A stretch of DNA of 24,093 bases from JACVCS01 sp038328575 (lineage in GTDB: Bacteria; Planctomycetota; Phycisphaerae; Phycisphaerales; UBA1924): contig JBBQMD010000045.1 in NCBI GenBank assembly GCA_038328575.1, positions 1 through 24,093 of the forward strand, given 5' to 3'. A model generated the notes under the pieces. It was not told the DNA's origin, searched no databases, and saw only the letters and a program-made list of their open reading frames with translations. How positions within the stretch are numbered: the stretch's first letter is position 1; each line of letters begins with the position of its first letter. Of the stretch, positions 7,812 to 15,646 are shown in pieces. Made by a program: the position numbers and the translations under genes.

Positions 7812-8210
7812 GAAGTCCGGCTATCGCGCGTCTCACCCCCGTCAACTCACAGCTCCAACAGATGACCGTGACGCTCCCCACAGCGCCCACAGTCCAGGTC
7901 TTCGCAAAGCCTCGCCACTCCCGCCGCGCCGTCAATCCTCGCAAAACTCGAGATCACGCTCCGCCGCTCCGCGCTCAGTCAGCACTCCGGCCGCCGCCAA
8001 TACGCGCACAGAATCCGTCCGGGCAGTTATGCGGCACAGGAACCGGCGTCACACGCACCGGCCCGCCCCCCGGCATCGCGCGTTCCAAGCCCGCGCTCCA
8101 GATCCCCCAGTGATGAGCGGTGAGAATCGCCATCGCCGCATCAACACTCGCCGTCTCCAAAGGCAACGCCTCCGCGCTCCCGAACCGACAAGCCACAATT
8201 CCCACCGCCC
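7812..8210 (-). pseudogene. Decayed Methyltransf_11-type SAM methyltransferase
   Basis: Fragments of one methyltransferase appear in order on the minus strand. First comes GSAEALPLETASVDAAMAIL followed by TAHHW (post-motif II region). Then GPVRVTPVPVPHNCPDGFCA occurs far too soon, implying an internal deletion of some tens of residues. A one-base frameshift near 8003 leads into AYWRRPEC, then a TGA where family members continue EAYL. The same new frame continues ERRSVISSFARIDGAAGVA and GERHGHLLEL before another stop at about 7850, with AIAG possibly the end, in a third frame, near 7815. The N-terminal SAM-binding motif I is absent, apparently lost where prfC begins. Family memory suggests an intact length of about 250 residues. 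The gene is dead. Confidence 0.7.
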
Positions 8211-8285
8211 CCCTCCCCCACCCCTCCAACGATCCCCCTCTCCCGCGCCCCCCCAATCGCCCCCCGCCCGCCACCGCCAAACCAA

Positions 8286-9929
8286 ATGCCCACCTCCTCC
8301 GCCAACCTCCCTCGCCGAACCTTCGCCATCATCTCTCACCCAGACGCCGGCAAAACCACCCTCACCGAAAAACTCCTCCTCTACGGCGGCGCGCTCGCCC
8401 TCGCCGGCTCCGTCACCGCGCGCAAAAATCAACGCGCCACCGCCAGCGACTGGATGGAGCTCGAACGCCAGCGCGGCATCTCCATCTCCTCCACGGTCCT
8501 CCAGTTTGACTACGCCCCCCCTTCGCCCCCCGCCCCGCCAGAGCTCGGCACCGTCCGCATCAACCTCCTCGATACCCCCGGCCACAAGGACTTCAGCGAA
8601 GACACCTATCGCGTCCTCACCGCCGTTGACGCCGCCGTCATGGTCATCGACGCCGGCAAGGGCATCGAGCCGCAGACCCGCAAGCTCTTCGAGGTCTGCC
8701 GTCGCCGCGGCGTGCCCATCTTCACCTTCATGAACAAGTGCGATCGCCCCACACGCGAGCCCCTCGAACTCATCGATGAGCTCGAACGCGTCCTGGGCAT
8801 CGGCGCCTTCCCCGTCAACTGGCCCCTCGGATCCGGCCCCGATTTCCGCGGCGTATACGACCGCCTCTCTCACAAAGTTCACCTCTTCGAACGCACCAGC
8901 CACGGCGCTTACGAAGCCCCCGTCCAAGTCGTCGGCATCGATGACGACCTCATCCGCCAAAAACTTGACGAGCGCGTCTACACCCAAGTCCGCGAAGAAA
9001 TCGAGATGCTCCACGGCGCCGGCGAAAGCTTCGACGAAGCACGCGTCCTCGCCGGACAAGTCACGCCCGTCTACTTCGGCTCCGCCATGAACAACTTCGG
9101 CGTCCAGCTCCTGCTCGATGGCTTCCTCGAACACTCCGCCAGCCCCGGCCCCCGCATGTCCATTGGCGACAGCGAGTCCGCCGAGCGGATGGTGTCCCCT
9201 GACGAAGAATCGTTCAGCGGCTTCGTCTTCAAGATCCAGGCCAACATGGACCCGCGCCACCGCGACCGCATCGCCTTCGTCCGCATCGTCTCCGGCAGCT
9301 TCTCGCGCGAGATGACCGTCGTCCACGCCCAGACCGGCAAACGCATCCGCCTCTCCAACGCCCAGAAACTCTTCGGCCAATCACGCGAAACTGTCGAAGA
9401 CGGCCGCGCCGGCGATGTCGTCGGCATCGTCGGGCACGACAACCTGCGCATCGGCGACACGCTCACCGACGACCGCACCATCGTCTTCGACGAGATCCCG
9501 CGCTTCACGCCCGAGGTCTTCGCATACCTCCACAACCCGCAGCCCAGCAACAGCAAAAAGTTCCGCCTCGGCCTCGAACAGCTCTTGCAAGAGGGCGTCA
9601 TCCAGTTACTCCAGATCGGCACCGGCCAAGTCAAAACGCCGCTCCTCGCGGCCGTCGGCCCGCTGCAGTTCGAAGTCGTGCAATACCGCCTCAAGGCCGA
9701 GTACGGCGCCGAGTCCCGCCTCGAACCCTCGCGCTGGACCACCGTCCGCTGGTACCGCATGCCGAGCGGCCCCCCCACCCCCGACTGGCTCCCCGACCTT
9801 CCCTCCGATGCCACCCTCGGCGTAGACGCCGACAACCGCCCCGTCGCCCTCTTCGCCGACGAATGGGCCATCCGCAACTTCACCCAACGCAACGAAAAAA
9901 TCGAACTCTCCCCGCTCCCGTTTGCTTAA
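8286..9929 (+). CDS. prfC: Peptide chain release factor 3 (RF3)
   Basis: RF3 is a ribosomal GTPase that recycles RF1/RF2 after termination. The 547-residue protein carries all GTPase motifs: HPDAGKTT (18-25), the RF3 signature RKNQRATASDWMELE and RQRGISI, DTPGHKDFSEDTYR (97-110), and NKCD (151-154). After these come the RF3-specific domains II and III (NAQKLFGQSRETVEDGRAGD; GVIQLLQ; GPLQFEVVQYRLKAEYG). It is slightly longer than the usual approximately 529 residues because of a Pro-rich insert (about 79-88) and short loops. The ATG at 8286 fits the family start. No Shine-Dalgarno site is visible in the C-rich leader. It is followed by tRNA-Tyr and appears monocistronic. Confidence 0.96.
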   Translation: MPTSSANLPRRTFAIISHPDAGKTTLTEKLLLYGGALALAGSVTARKNQRATASDWMELERQRGISISSTVLQFDYAPPSPPAPPELGTVRINLLDTPGHKDFSEDTYRVLTAVDAAVMVIDAGKGIEPQTRKLFEVCRRRGVPIFTFMNKCDRPTREPLELIDELERVLGIGAFPVNWPLGSGPDFRGVYDRLSHKVHLFERTSHGAYEAPVQVVGIDDDLIRQKLDERVYTQVREEIEMLHGAGESFDEARVLAGQVTPVYFGSAMNNFGVQLLLDGFLEHSASPGPRMSIGDSESAERMVSPDEESFSGFVFKIQANMDPRHRDRIAFVRIVSGSFSREMTVVHAQTGKRIRLSNAQKLFGQSRETVEDGRAGDVVGIVGHDNLRIGDTLTDDRTIVFDEIPRFTPEVFAYLHNPQPSNSKKFRLGLEQLLQEGVIQLLQIGTGQVKTPLLAAVGPLQFEVVQYRLKAEYGAESRLEPSRWTTVRWYRMPSGPPTPDWLPDLPSDATLGVDADNRPVALFADEWAIRNFTQRNEKIELSPLPFA

Positions 9930-9942
9930 AAACATGGGCACG

Positions 9943-9973
9943 CGGCGACGCGGCAACATCGCCACATCGCACA
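9943..9973. repeat. Short imperfect repeat tract behind the prfC stop
   Basis: Within about 15 nt of the prfC stop, short units related to CGGCGACG, CGGCAACA and TCGCCACATCGCACA follow one another. They resemble in style, though not in exact sequence, the tandem arrays behind ligD and the response regulator. It is weak by itself. Confidence 0.35.
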
Positions 9974-10065
9974 TGTTGTTCCCGCCCCTGTGGCTCCTCC
10001 CGTTCCTGCTGCGTATCCTCCTCACCCCGCTCCCGGAACGGTCCGAGCGTGGGGAAGTTGAGCCT

Positions 10066-10148
10066 GGGCGAGTGCCGGAGTGGCCAATCGGGGCAGACTG
10101 TAAATCTGCTGGCTAACGCCTTCGGGGGTTCGAATCCCTCCTCGCCCA
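10066..10148 (+). tRNA. tRNA-Tyr (anticodon GTA), class II
   Basis: An 83-nt class II tRNA is visible. The acceptor is GGGCGAG/CTCGCCC with A as discriminator. The anticodon stem is GCAGA/TCTGC with loop CTGTAAA (anticodon GTA at 10100-10102). A long variable arm follows (TGGCTAACGCCTTC region), then the T-arm GGGGG/CCCTC-type stem around TTCGAAT. CCA is not encoded. The long variable arm and GTA anticodon fit bacterial tRNA-Tyr. Confidence 0.95.
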
Positions 10149-10159
10149 CTGACCCTGAA

Positions 10160-10195
10160 ACACGCCGGCGCTCGCGCCGGCGTGTCTTCGTTTTG
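10160..10195 (+). terminator. Strong intrinsic terminator of tRNA-Tyr
   Basis: A perfect 11-bp GC-rich stem (ACACGCCGGCG at 10160-10170 with CGCCGGCGTGT at 10175-10185) closes a CTCG tetraloop and is followed by CTTCGTTTT. It starts 11 nt after the tRNA end. Confidence 0.85.
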
Positions 10196-10319
10196 GCCCT
10201 GAACACCCCGCCCAGTCTTCAGCCAACGCGCCGCAACAAGCCTTGAGCCCGGAACGGTGAGCTGCAATCTCCGCGCTCTCTCCTTTGAGCTTTCCATTCC
10301 AATCCCGTACGCTCCCCTC

Positions 10320-11633
10320 ATGCGCAAGAGCGTGCTCTTCGATGACGGCCTCGGACTCCTCTCGCCGTTGACCGATCTGCGCCCCAGCTTCGCGGTACGC
10401 ACCGGCGCGCTGACGACCCGCGAGCGCCTGCGGCGATTGCTTGACCTTGACATCATCGCGCTCGTCGTTCGACCCGACCTCCTCGATATGGCCCGCTCGC
10501 GAACCAACGAGCCGCCGATCAACACGCTCGACCATCTGGCCTCCCCGCCCGGCCCGATTCTGGTCCTCAACGGTCGCTGCGTGCTCCCGCCGATTGACGC
10601 CATCGCGCAGATCGCTCTGGGTCAACGCCTGCTGGAACCCATCGCGCAAAGCTCCAGCGCATCGCACACCGCGCGCCCGCCCCACGAACTCGAAGCCGAG
10701 CGCATCGTCGCGTGCCTCGCAACGCCGGCGCAGCTCGCGGAGATCGTCCAGGGTCGCTGGCCGCGCGCCACGATGCCAGACTTGGCCTGCGATGCCTGCC
10801 TCATGAACCGGCCCTGGCACGTCCGCACGTTTCGCGACGGCGCGATCAAGCTCGACCTTGATTTGCTCTGCAAGTCCGGAGCCGCGAGCGCGGCCGCGCT
10901 CCCCCCAAACTGCCCGCCCACCACCATCGCCTTCGGCACCCACCCACTGCAAATCAGCCCCGCGGCGAGAATCTACCCCGGCGTCATTCTCGACCTTGAA
11001 CACGGGCCCATCGTCATCGACGAGCACGCCACCATCCGCCCCGGCGTCACACTCATCGGCCCCGTCTACGTCGGCCCGCACTCCACCATTCTCGATCGCG
11101 CCCTCATCAAGTCCAACACCGCCATCGGCGATCACTGCAAAGTCGCCGGGGAAATCGGCGGCACCATCTTCCACGGCTTCTCCAACAAGGCCCACGACGG
11201 GCACCTGGGAGACTCCTGGATCGGCAAGTGGTCCAACCTCGGCGCCGGCACCACCAACAGCAACCTGCTCAACACCTACGCCGACGTCACCATGCGCCCC
11301 GCGTTGCACGCCTCACTTGAGCACACCGGCTTGCGGTTCATGGGTTGCATTTTGGGCGACCACGTCAAGACCGCCATCTGCACCCGCATCATGACCGGCA
11401 CCATCATCAACCTCGGCGCGATGATCGCCACCACCACGCCCGCGACCGGCACCATCCCCTCGTTCTCCTGGTCTACCGACGAAAGCCCGCGCGGCGAGAA
11501 GACCTTTCGTCTCGACAAGTTTCTGCAGATCGCGCGCACAGTCGCGGCGCGGCGCAAACTCACGCTTTCACCGGCGTACGAAGCGGCGCTCGGGGTGCTT
11601 CATGCGCATCGCGCCGGCGTGACGCGGGCGTAG
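10320..11633 (+). CDS. GlmU-like sugar-1-phosphate nucleotidyltransferase/N-acetyltransferase (alternative type)
   Basis: The 437-residue protein resembles the alternative bifunctional GlmU family of Bacteroidota and Planctomycetota (TIGR03991 type), expected to make UDP-GlcNAc for cell-envelope sugars. Residues 1 to about 190 form an unusual nucleotidyltransferase-like half (MRKSVLFDDGLGLLSPLTDLRPSFAVRTG, with PILVLNGRCV). Residues about 220-420 form a left-handed beta-helix with hexapeptide repeats (IDEHATIRPGVTLIGPVYVG). Within it lie the diagnostic FSNKAHDGHLGDSWIGKW and NLGAGTTNSNL, the acyl-CoA and sugar site of the family. I chose the ATG at 10320 because MRKSVLFDD matches family starts; a GTG at 10257 would add 21 unlike residues. 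No Shine-Dalgarno site is seen. Convergent with the next gene. Substrate specificity is inferred. Confidence 0.85.
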   Translation: MRKSVLFDDGLGLLSPLTDLRPSFAVRTGALTTRERLRRLLDLDIIALVVRPDLLDMARSRTNEPPINTLDHLASPPGPILVLNGRCVLPPIDAIAQIALGQRLLEPIAQSSSASHTARPPHELEAERIVACLATPAQLAEIVQGRWPRATMPDLACDACLMNRPWHVRTFRDGAIKLDLDLLCKSGAASAAALPPNCPPTTIAFGTHPLQISPAARIYPGVILDLEHGPIVIDEHATIRPGVTLIGPVYVGPHSTILDRALIKSNTAIGDHCKVAGEIGGTIFHGFSNKAHDGHLGDSWIGKWSNLGAGTTNSNLLNTYADVTMRPALHASLEHTGLRFMGCILGDHVKTAICTRIMTGTIINLGAMIATTTPATGTIPSFSWSTDESPRGEKTFRLDKFLQIARTVAARRKLTLSPAYEAALGVLHAHRAGVTRA

Positions 11634-11677
11634 ACGCGCCTGACGTCGGCCCCCCGCCCTACACCCCCCAACCGTCC

Positions 11678-13891
11678 TTACTGCTTCGCCGCCTCGGGGG
11701 CGACCAGCAGCGAGAGGATCGAGTCGTTGGAGAGATTGAGTGCGCCGATCAACGCCGCGACCGCGGTGGCCTGCTCATCTGAGCCCTTACCAGCCATGTC
11801 GGTGATGCGTTTGATTTGCCGATCGTCCAGCAGGTTGCCGAAGCGCTTGGCCGAGCCGGTGAGCTTGCCGATGAGCGTCTGCAACTCGTCGCCCTCCGCG
11901 GCGAGCGTCGCCTCCGCCAGCGCGCTCTGGGCTCGCTTGCTGCCGATACGCGAGAGAACCTCGCCGATCTGCTCGCGGAGCTTGCCTTTGGCGCCCTCGA
12001 TCGCGCCGGCCAGGGGTAGCGTCGAGTCGGCGACGTTGAACACCGGGGTGTTGGCGACGGCCAGGTCACGCAACGCGGTGAGGGCCCGGGTCTGATACCC
12101 CGCCGCCTCGTCGGCAGAAAGCGCGTCGCCCGCGTTCTTGCTCAAGAGGTTGGAAGTGGCCTGCGCGATCTGGGCCGGCTGCGAGCCCTCGCGAACCAGC
12201 GCGATCGTGTTGTCGCGACCGTGCAGCGAGCGGAGCTCGGGCTCGGCGAGCTCGCTGACGATGGCGACGATCGGCGTCGCCAGCAGGCGGTTGCTGGAGC
12301 GGGCCTGGGCGATGAGCAGGCGCGTCGAGTTGCCCGGGAGCATGGAGACGATGAGGTCGACGCCCGGTGCGCCAGCGATCGGCTCGGCGAGTTCGGTGAG
12401 CGAGCGACCGGGTGGCAGAACTGTGAACCCAGCGGTGCGAAGCACGCCGGCGATGGAGTTGGTGGCCTCGGCGTCGCCGCCAACGACCACGGCGAAGCGA
12501 GCGCCCGCGTCGCGCACGGCGCCAGCGAGGATCGGCACCACGCGATCGGAGCCCTCGAAGGTCGACTGCGGATTCGCGGCGGCCAACGCCAGCGCCGCCT
12601 CGTTCTGCACGCGACGGTTCGGATATAGCAGCGCGTCGAGCAGCGGTCGGCCGACATCGCTGGAGGCCAGAGCGGCGGCGCCAGCAGTCTTGGAGAGAGC
12701 GCCGATCGCCTTGAGCGCGAGGGCGGTGTCGCGCGTCTTCAGGGCGCGAGCCAGCACGCGCTGGCTGATGGACGGGCCGGAAGAAACGCCGTAGTACATC
12801 GCGTCGCGCAGGTCGCCGAAGAGCGAGGATTTGTAGTCGGTGGGGTTGTCAAACTCGCGCCGGTAGTTCGCCGCGACCCAGAGAGCCGTCGCCTCGCGGT
12901 TGCTGGCACGAAGGCGGAGGGCACGCTCGGCCATCTTCATGGCCATCGTCTCGTGGTAGACCTCGGTTCGCACGGGTGTGGACGTGAGCCCGCCGCCGGG
13001 GAAGAAGCTCCACACGAGTTGCTGGCTCTCGCGCGGGAAGCTGGTGAGGCTTTCGAGCTGGTTGTAGTAGTCTTCGCCCAGGTTCTCAAAGAGCAGCGAG
13101 GCGTCCATCTGTGAGTCGAAGCCCGAGTCGATCTTGGCGATCGCGGTGCGGGCGGCCTTGGCGGCGCTGGGGGTGGAGCTGGAGCTGAGGGCCAGCTCGT
13201 AGAGCGATGGCAGCGCGGCCTTGTAACGGATATCACCAAGGATGCCCGCGAGGGTCTCCTGAAACTTCGGCTCGACAGCGGGCAGTGCGGCGCTGAGCGG
13301 GCCGACCGATTGACGACCCATGTCGACCATGAGCTTGCGGATCTCAGTCGCGAGCGCGGGGTCCTGATTACGCGAGAGGTTCTCAAGCAACTGCGGCATC
13401 GCGTACTCGCCCGCGGCGATCAATCGCTCGCGCCCGACGAGGCGCTGGCGCGAGGTGCCGACCAGGAGTTGGATGTTCTTGGTGACGCTGTCGGCGACGC
13501 GGGCCTCATCGCGCTTGCCCTGCTCGTAGGCAGCCAGGAGCTTGGAGCTGACGAGTTCGACCTCGGTGACGCGCATGCCGCGGGCGACGCTTTCTTCGAA
13601 GCGAGGGACATCGCCAGCGTCAACGAGCTTGACGAACTGCGAGAGGGAGATGCCACCCTTGTCGGCCTCGGTCTTGCCGTGGGGCGGGACGAGGCGATCA
13701 AGGATGGCTTGGGCGTTGCTGAGGGCGAGGTCGTAGCGGGCGATGCGAACGTAGTGGACGTAGTCGCGAAGGAGCTCGTTGTCCTTGGGGGCATCAGCCG
13801 CGATGGCACCGGCGGAGAGCACGAGGCTCGCGGCGAGAACGCCCAGGGTCATGCTGATGCGATTGCGTGAGAAGCGTCGGGCCACATTCAT
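11678..13891 (-). CDS. Exported HEAT-like helical-repeat protein with embedded receiver-like domain
   Basis: The product (737 residues from the ATG at 13891) has an N-terminal signal peptide: Arg-rich start, hydrophobic core TLGVLAASLVLSAGAIA, likely cleavage near residue 31. The mature part is Ala/Leu-rich and helical, with HEAT-like segments (MPQLLENLSRNQDPALATEI; VGPLSAALPAVEPKFQETL; VGRPLLDALLYPNRRVQNEA). Residues about 466-582 read as an alternating beta/alpha unit (FAVVVGGDAEATNSIAGVL, VDLIVSMLPGNS, TPIVAIVSELAE, TIALVREGSQPAQI). It resembles a CheY-like receiver without the phosphoacceptor Asp. I do not recognise a named family. The frame is open upstream to 14101, but that stretch is Pro/Ala/Arg-rich and precedes the AAGGAG site. 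It has its own leader and probably acts in the periplasm as a scaffold. Confidence 0.8.
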   Translation of the reverse strand: MNVARRFSRNRISMTLGVLAASLVLSAGAIAADAPKDNELLRDYVHYVRIARYDLALSNAQAILDRLVPPHGKTEADKGGISLSQFVKLVDAGDVPRFEESVARGMRVTEVELVSSKLLAAYEQGKRDEARVADSVTKNIQLLVGTSRQRLVGRERLIAAGEYAMPQLLENLSRNQDPALATEIRKLMVDMGRQSVGPLSAALPAVEPKFQETLAGILGDIRYKAALPSLYELALSSSSTPSAAKAARTAIAKIDSGFDSQMDASLLFENLGEDYYNQLESLTSFPRESQQLVWSFFPGGGLTSTPVRTEVYHETMAMKMAERALRLRASNREATALWVAANYRREFDNPTDYKSSLFGDLRDAMYYGVSSGPSISQRVLARALKTRDTALALKAIGALSKTAGAAALASSDVGRPLLDALLYPNRRVQNEAALALAAANPQSTFEGSDRVVPILAGAVRDAGARFAVVVGGDAEATNSIAGVLRTAGFTVLPPGRSLTELAEPIAGAPGVDLIVSMLPGNSTRLLIAQARSSNRLLATPIVAIVSELAEPELRSLHGRDNTIALVREGSQPAQIAQATSNLLSKNAGDALSADEAAGYQTRALTALRDLAVANTPVFNVADSTLPLAGAIEGAKGKLREQIGEVLSRIGSKRAQSALAEATLAAEGDELQTLIGKLTGSAKRFGNLLDDRQIKRITDMAGKGSDEQATAVAALIGALNLSNDSILSLLVAPEAAKQ

Positions 13892-13897
13892 CTCCTT
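13892..13897 (-). promoter_or_regulatory. AAGGAG Shine-Dalgarno site that questions the start of the HEAT-like gene
   Basis: AAGGAG directly touches the ATG at 13891 (zero spacing) but stands 6 nt before the in-frame GTG at codon 3 (13885). The GTG may therefore be the true start, shortening the protein by two residues. Either start keeps the signal peptide. Confidence 0.55.
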
Positions 13898-13927
13898 GGT
13901 CTTCGAGATCACGAGCGTTCGTTGCGA

Positions 13928-13985
13928 GGGGGGCGGGGCGAGGGGTCGGGACGAGGGCGGGGCAGGGGCTGGCGGGCTGGGGGCA
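13928..13985 (+). other. Clustered G-runs, potential G-quadruplex, in the leader of the HEAT-like gene
   Basis: About nine runs of three or more G separated by 1-5 bases occur within 58 nt on the plus strand. This satisfies the usual G3+N1-7 quadruplex pattern several times over. The tract begins about 35 nt upstream of the HEAT-like gene start and lies on its template strand, so the mRNA leader would be C-rich. Confidence 0.6.
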
Positions 13986-14390
13986 GAAACGGGAGCACGG
14001 GCGAGGGCTCGGGTCCGAGGCGAATCGCGCCGTAGATCGTTGTCCGAGCGAGAGTTACGGAGCGCGAGGTTCGCCCTCGAACCGAGACAATAGCCGTCCA
14101 CCTTCGAGGTGGCGAAGCCCGCCCGGGGCGGCCCGCAGAAGGTACTGGCAAGCGCGGGCGGTTGTCAATGCGCCGAGCGCGGGCGCGAGCCTGACATGAG
14201 GCAAACGTCGGTGGCGAGTATCGGGCGGTTGCTGATGGTTGGCGTCAGTGGGCTGGCAGTTCTTGCGCGGGTGTGTTGACGCTGATTCGTTCCGGTGGCT
14301 TCGATGGCGATGGAAGATGGTGGGGCGCTGATCCCGGAGGTAGCGAAGTGGAGCGGAGAGCGCTCGGGCGGGTGAAGGGCCGCGATCTTC

Positions 14391-14500
14391 AAGGGAGGGA
14401 TGGAAGAGGGAAAGAGTGGGAAGAACGAGAGACGGGCAGGCAGTGGCAAGGACGGGAAAGGAGAATGGGGCAAAGAGAAGGGCAGGGCAGGGGCGGGAAA
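14391..14500 (+). other. Purine-rich tract
   Basis: Only 14 of 110 bases on the plus strand are pyrimidines by my count. The tract is built of GGGA, AGAG and GGGC-like words without a fixed period. Such polypurine mirror-like DNA can form triplex structure. No coding potential is evident. Confidence 0.6.
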
Positions 14501-14806
14501 GCCGAGGGCTCTTGGCATGGATGGGGAGAGCTGGCGCGTGCGAGGTGAGTACACGCGAGGGCAGGTATGGGTTGTGCAACCGTTGCAGACCGGCGGGGCG
14601 AGTTTGTCCGCAGTTGTGCCGAGTTGGCGGAGCAGCCGGGGGCTTATCAGGCTTTGGGGAGGTCCGAAGGCGAGTTACTCGCGTCACATGTGCCGTGGGC
14701 GGTGAAGTCGGTGCAGCTTCACGCCGAAACTACAGCGACAGGTCGAGCACGGACCGCTCACACTGTTGCCTCCCCCCCCCGCCCTCCCATCGCGATTACC
14801 GAAGAG

Positions 14807-14811
14807 AAGGA
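14807..14811 (+). promoter_or_regulatory. Shine-Dalgarno site of the response regulator
   Basis: AAGGA lies 7 nt before the ATG at 14819. It decides this start against the open frame that continues upstream to 14567. Confidence 0.65.
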
Positions 14812-14818
14812 TCTCACC

Positions 14819-15397
14819 ATGCCCCTGGACAAGGACGTTTTGACCACCGGCGAAGTCGCGAAGATCTGCAACGTCGCGCCGCGCACGGTTTCCAAGTGGT
14901 TCGACTCTGGCCAGCTCAAGGGCTATAAGATCCCCGGCTCCAAGGATCGAAGGATCCCCAAGGGGCAGCTCATCAAGTTCATGCAGGTCCACGGTATCCC
15001 GCTTGACGGCATCACCAGCGGCAACACCCGCGTGCTCATCGTTGACGATGAGCAGGAAGTGACCGAAGCGCTGCACAAAGTGCTCGGCGAGCAGGCCAAG
15101 TACGACGTCAAGGTTGCGTCGAGCACGTTCGCGGCGGGCCTGGAATGCGAGCGATTCAAGCCGCACGTCATCCTGCTGGACCTGCACCTCAACGAGGGCA
15201 ACTGCAACGATTTGGTCTCCCTGGTTCACACCGAGGACGACCTGGCCATCACCAAGATCATCGCCATGAGCGGCAAGATGAGCGACACCCAGCTCGCGGC
15301 CCTGAAGAGCCAAGGGTTCGATCAGGTTCTTCGCAAGCCCTTCCAGATCCGGCAAGTGATCCAGTCGATCGAGCTGTGCATGTCGATGGTGTATTGA
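14819..15397 (+). CDS. Response regulator with N-terminal excisionase/MerR-like HTH and C-terminal receiver
   Basis: This 192-residue regulator has a DNA-binding winged HTH of the excisionase/BldC/HTH_17 type at residues 7-57 (LTTGEVAKICNVAPRTVSKW, then KIPGSKDRRIPKGQLIKF). A CheY-like receiver follows at 70-190. All receiver catalytic residues are present: acidic pair Asp76-Asp77 (VLIVDDEQE), phosphoacceptor Asp121 (VILLDLHL), Ser151 (IIAMSGKM) and Lys173 (LRKPF). The order HTH-receiver is the reverse of the common OmpR/NarL layout. No histidine kinase lies nearby, so it is an orphan here. The ATG is supported by AAGGA at 7 nt. A terminator follows at 15517. The target genes are not deducible. 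Confidence 0.92.
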   Translation: MPLDKDVLTTGEVAKICNVAPRTVSKWFDSGQLKGYKIPGSKDRRIPKGQLIKFMQVHGIPLDGITSGNTRVLIVDDEQEVTEALHKVLGEQAKYDVKVASSTFAAGLECERFKPHVILLDLHLNEGNCNDLVSLVHTEDDLAITKIIAMSGKMSDTQLAALKSQGFDQVLRKPFQIRQVIQSIELCMSMVY

Positions 15398-15402
15398 GGG
15401 AA

Positions 15403-15465
15403 GTCGTGAGTCGCGAGTTGAGGGTCGGGAAACGGCAATCGGGATTCGGCAATCGGCAATCGGGA
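15403..15465. repeat. Two short repeat families behind the response-regulator stop
   Basis: Six to ten nt after the stop, GTGAGTCGCGAGT (15406-15418) begins a tract followed by three copies of a CGGCAATCGG-like unit (CGGCAATCGGGATT, then CGGCAAT twice) ending at about 15465. The first word recurs exactly, inverted, at 15621-15633 behind the convergent peptidase gene. Confidence 0.75.
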
Positions 15466-15516
15466 AGGCATGGCTGCTTTTGTGCCCGGTTGGTTGAGTG
15501 CTTTCTCGGAATGAAG

Positions 15517-15552
15517 AGAACCCCGCCATGGACGGCGGGGTTCTTTGTTTTT
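15517..15552 (+). terminator. Intrinsic terminator between the response regulator and the M42 peptidase
   Basis: A perfect 11-bp stem (AGAACCCCGCC at 15517-15527 with GGCGGGGTTCT at 15534-15544) has a 6-nt loop and is followed by TTGTTTTT. It serves the plus-strand regulator. The flank on the other side lacks an equally good T-run, so it is mainly unidirectional. Confidence 0.85.
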
Positions 15553-15612
15553 GAATCATCGCGACTGGCCTACGTCGAGCTCCACGGTTAACCCCTGGCA
15601 ACTCACCGCCTT

Positions 15613-15645
15613 CACTCGCGACTCGCGACTCACCCCTTGCGACTC
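15613..15645. repeat. ACTCGCG tandem repeat behind the M42 peptidase stop
   Basis: ACTCGCG occurs twice in tandem (15614-15627), followed by ACTCACC and a further GCGACTC. In the orientation of the minus-strand peptidase this is GAGTCGC-type repeats starting 1-2 nt after its stop codon. It contains the exact reverse complement of the 13-nt word found behind the response regulator. Confidence 0.75.
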
Positions 15646-15646
15646 T

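Larger units (their letters stand above)
13898..14818. other. Long divergent intergenic region with G-rich and purine-rich tracts
   Basis: About 0.9 kb separates the minus-strand HEAT-like gene from the plus-strand response regulator. All frames inside are of low complexity and I support no gene. It contains a cluster of G-runs (13928-13985), a purine-rich tract (14391-14500), a run of nine or more C near 14772-14780, and an inverted repeat GGTTG-TG-CAACC near 14570. TTGACG at about 14276 could be a -35 element but lacks a convincing -10. Both divergent promoters must lie here. Confidence 0.6.

Noticed and set aside
8049..9380. A 443-codon minus-strand frame across prfC, Gly/Glu/Val-rich
   Set aside because: Antisense of the well-supported prfC gene; composition mirrors its codon bias.
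11634..11677. Replication origin at the GC-skew reversal
   Set aside because: Only 44 nt between convergent genes, with no DnaA-box-like or AT-rich unwinding sequence.
13892..14101. Seventy-residue N-terminal extension of the HEAT-like protein
   Set aside because: Pro/Ala/Arg low complexity over the G-run cluster, placed before a clear AAGGAG site and signal peptide.
14055..14687. Minus-strand 210-codon frame in the intergenic region
   Set aside because: Pro/Ser/Leu-rich low complexity reading of the purine tract complement; no start signal or family pattern.
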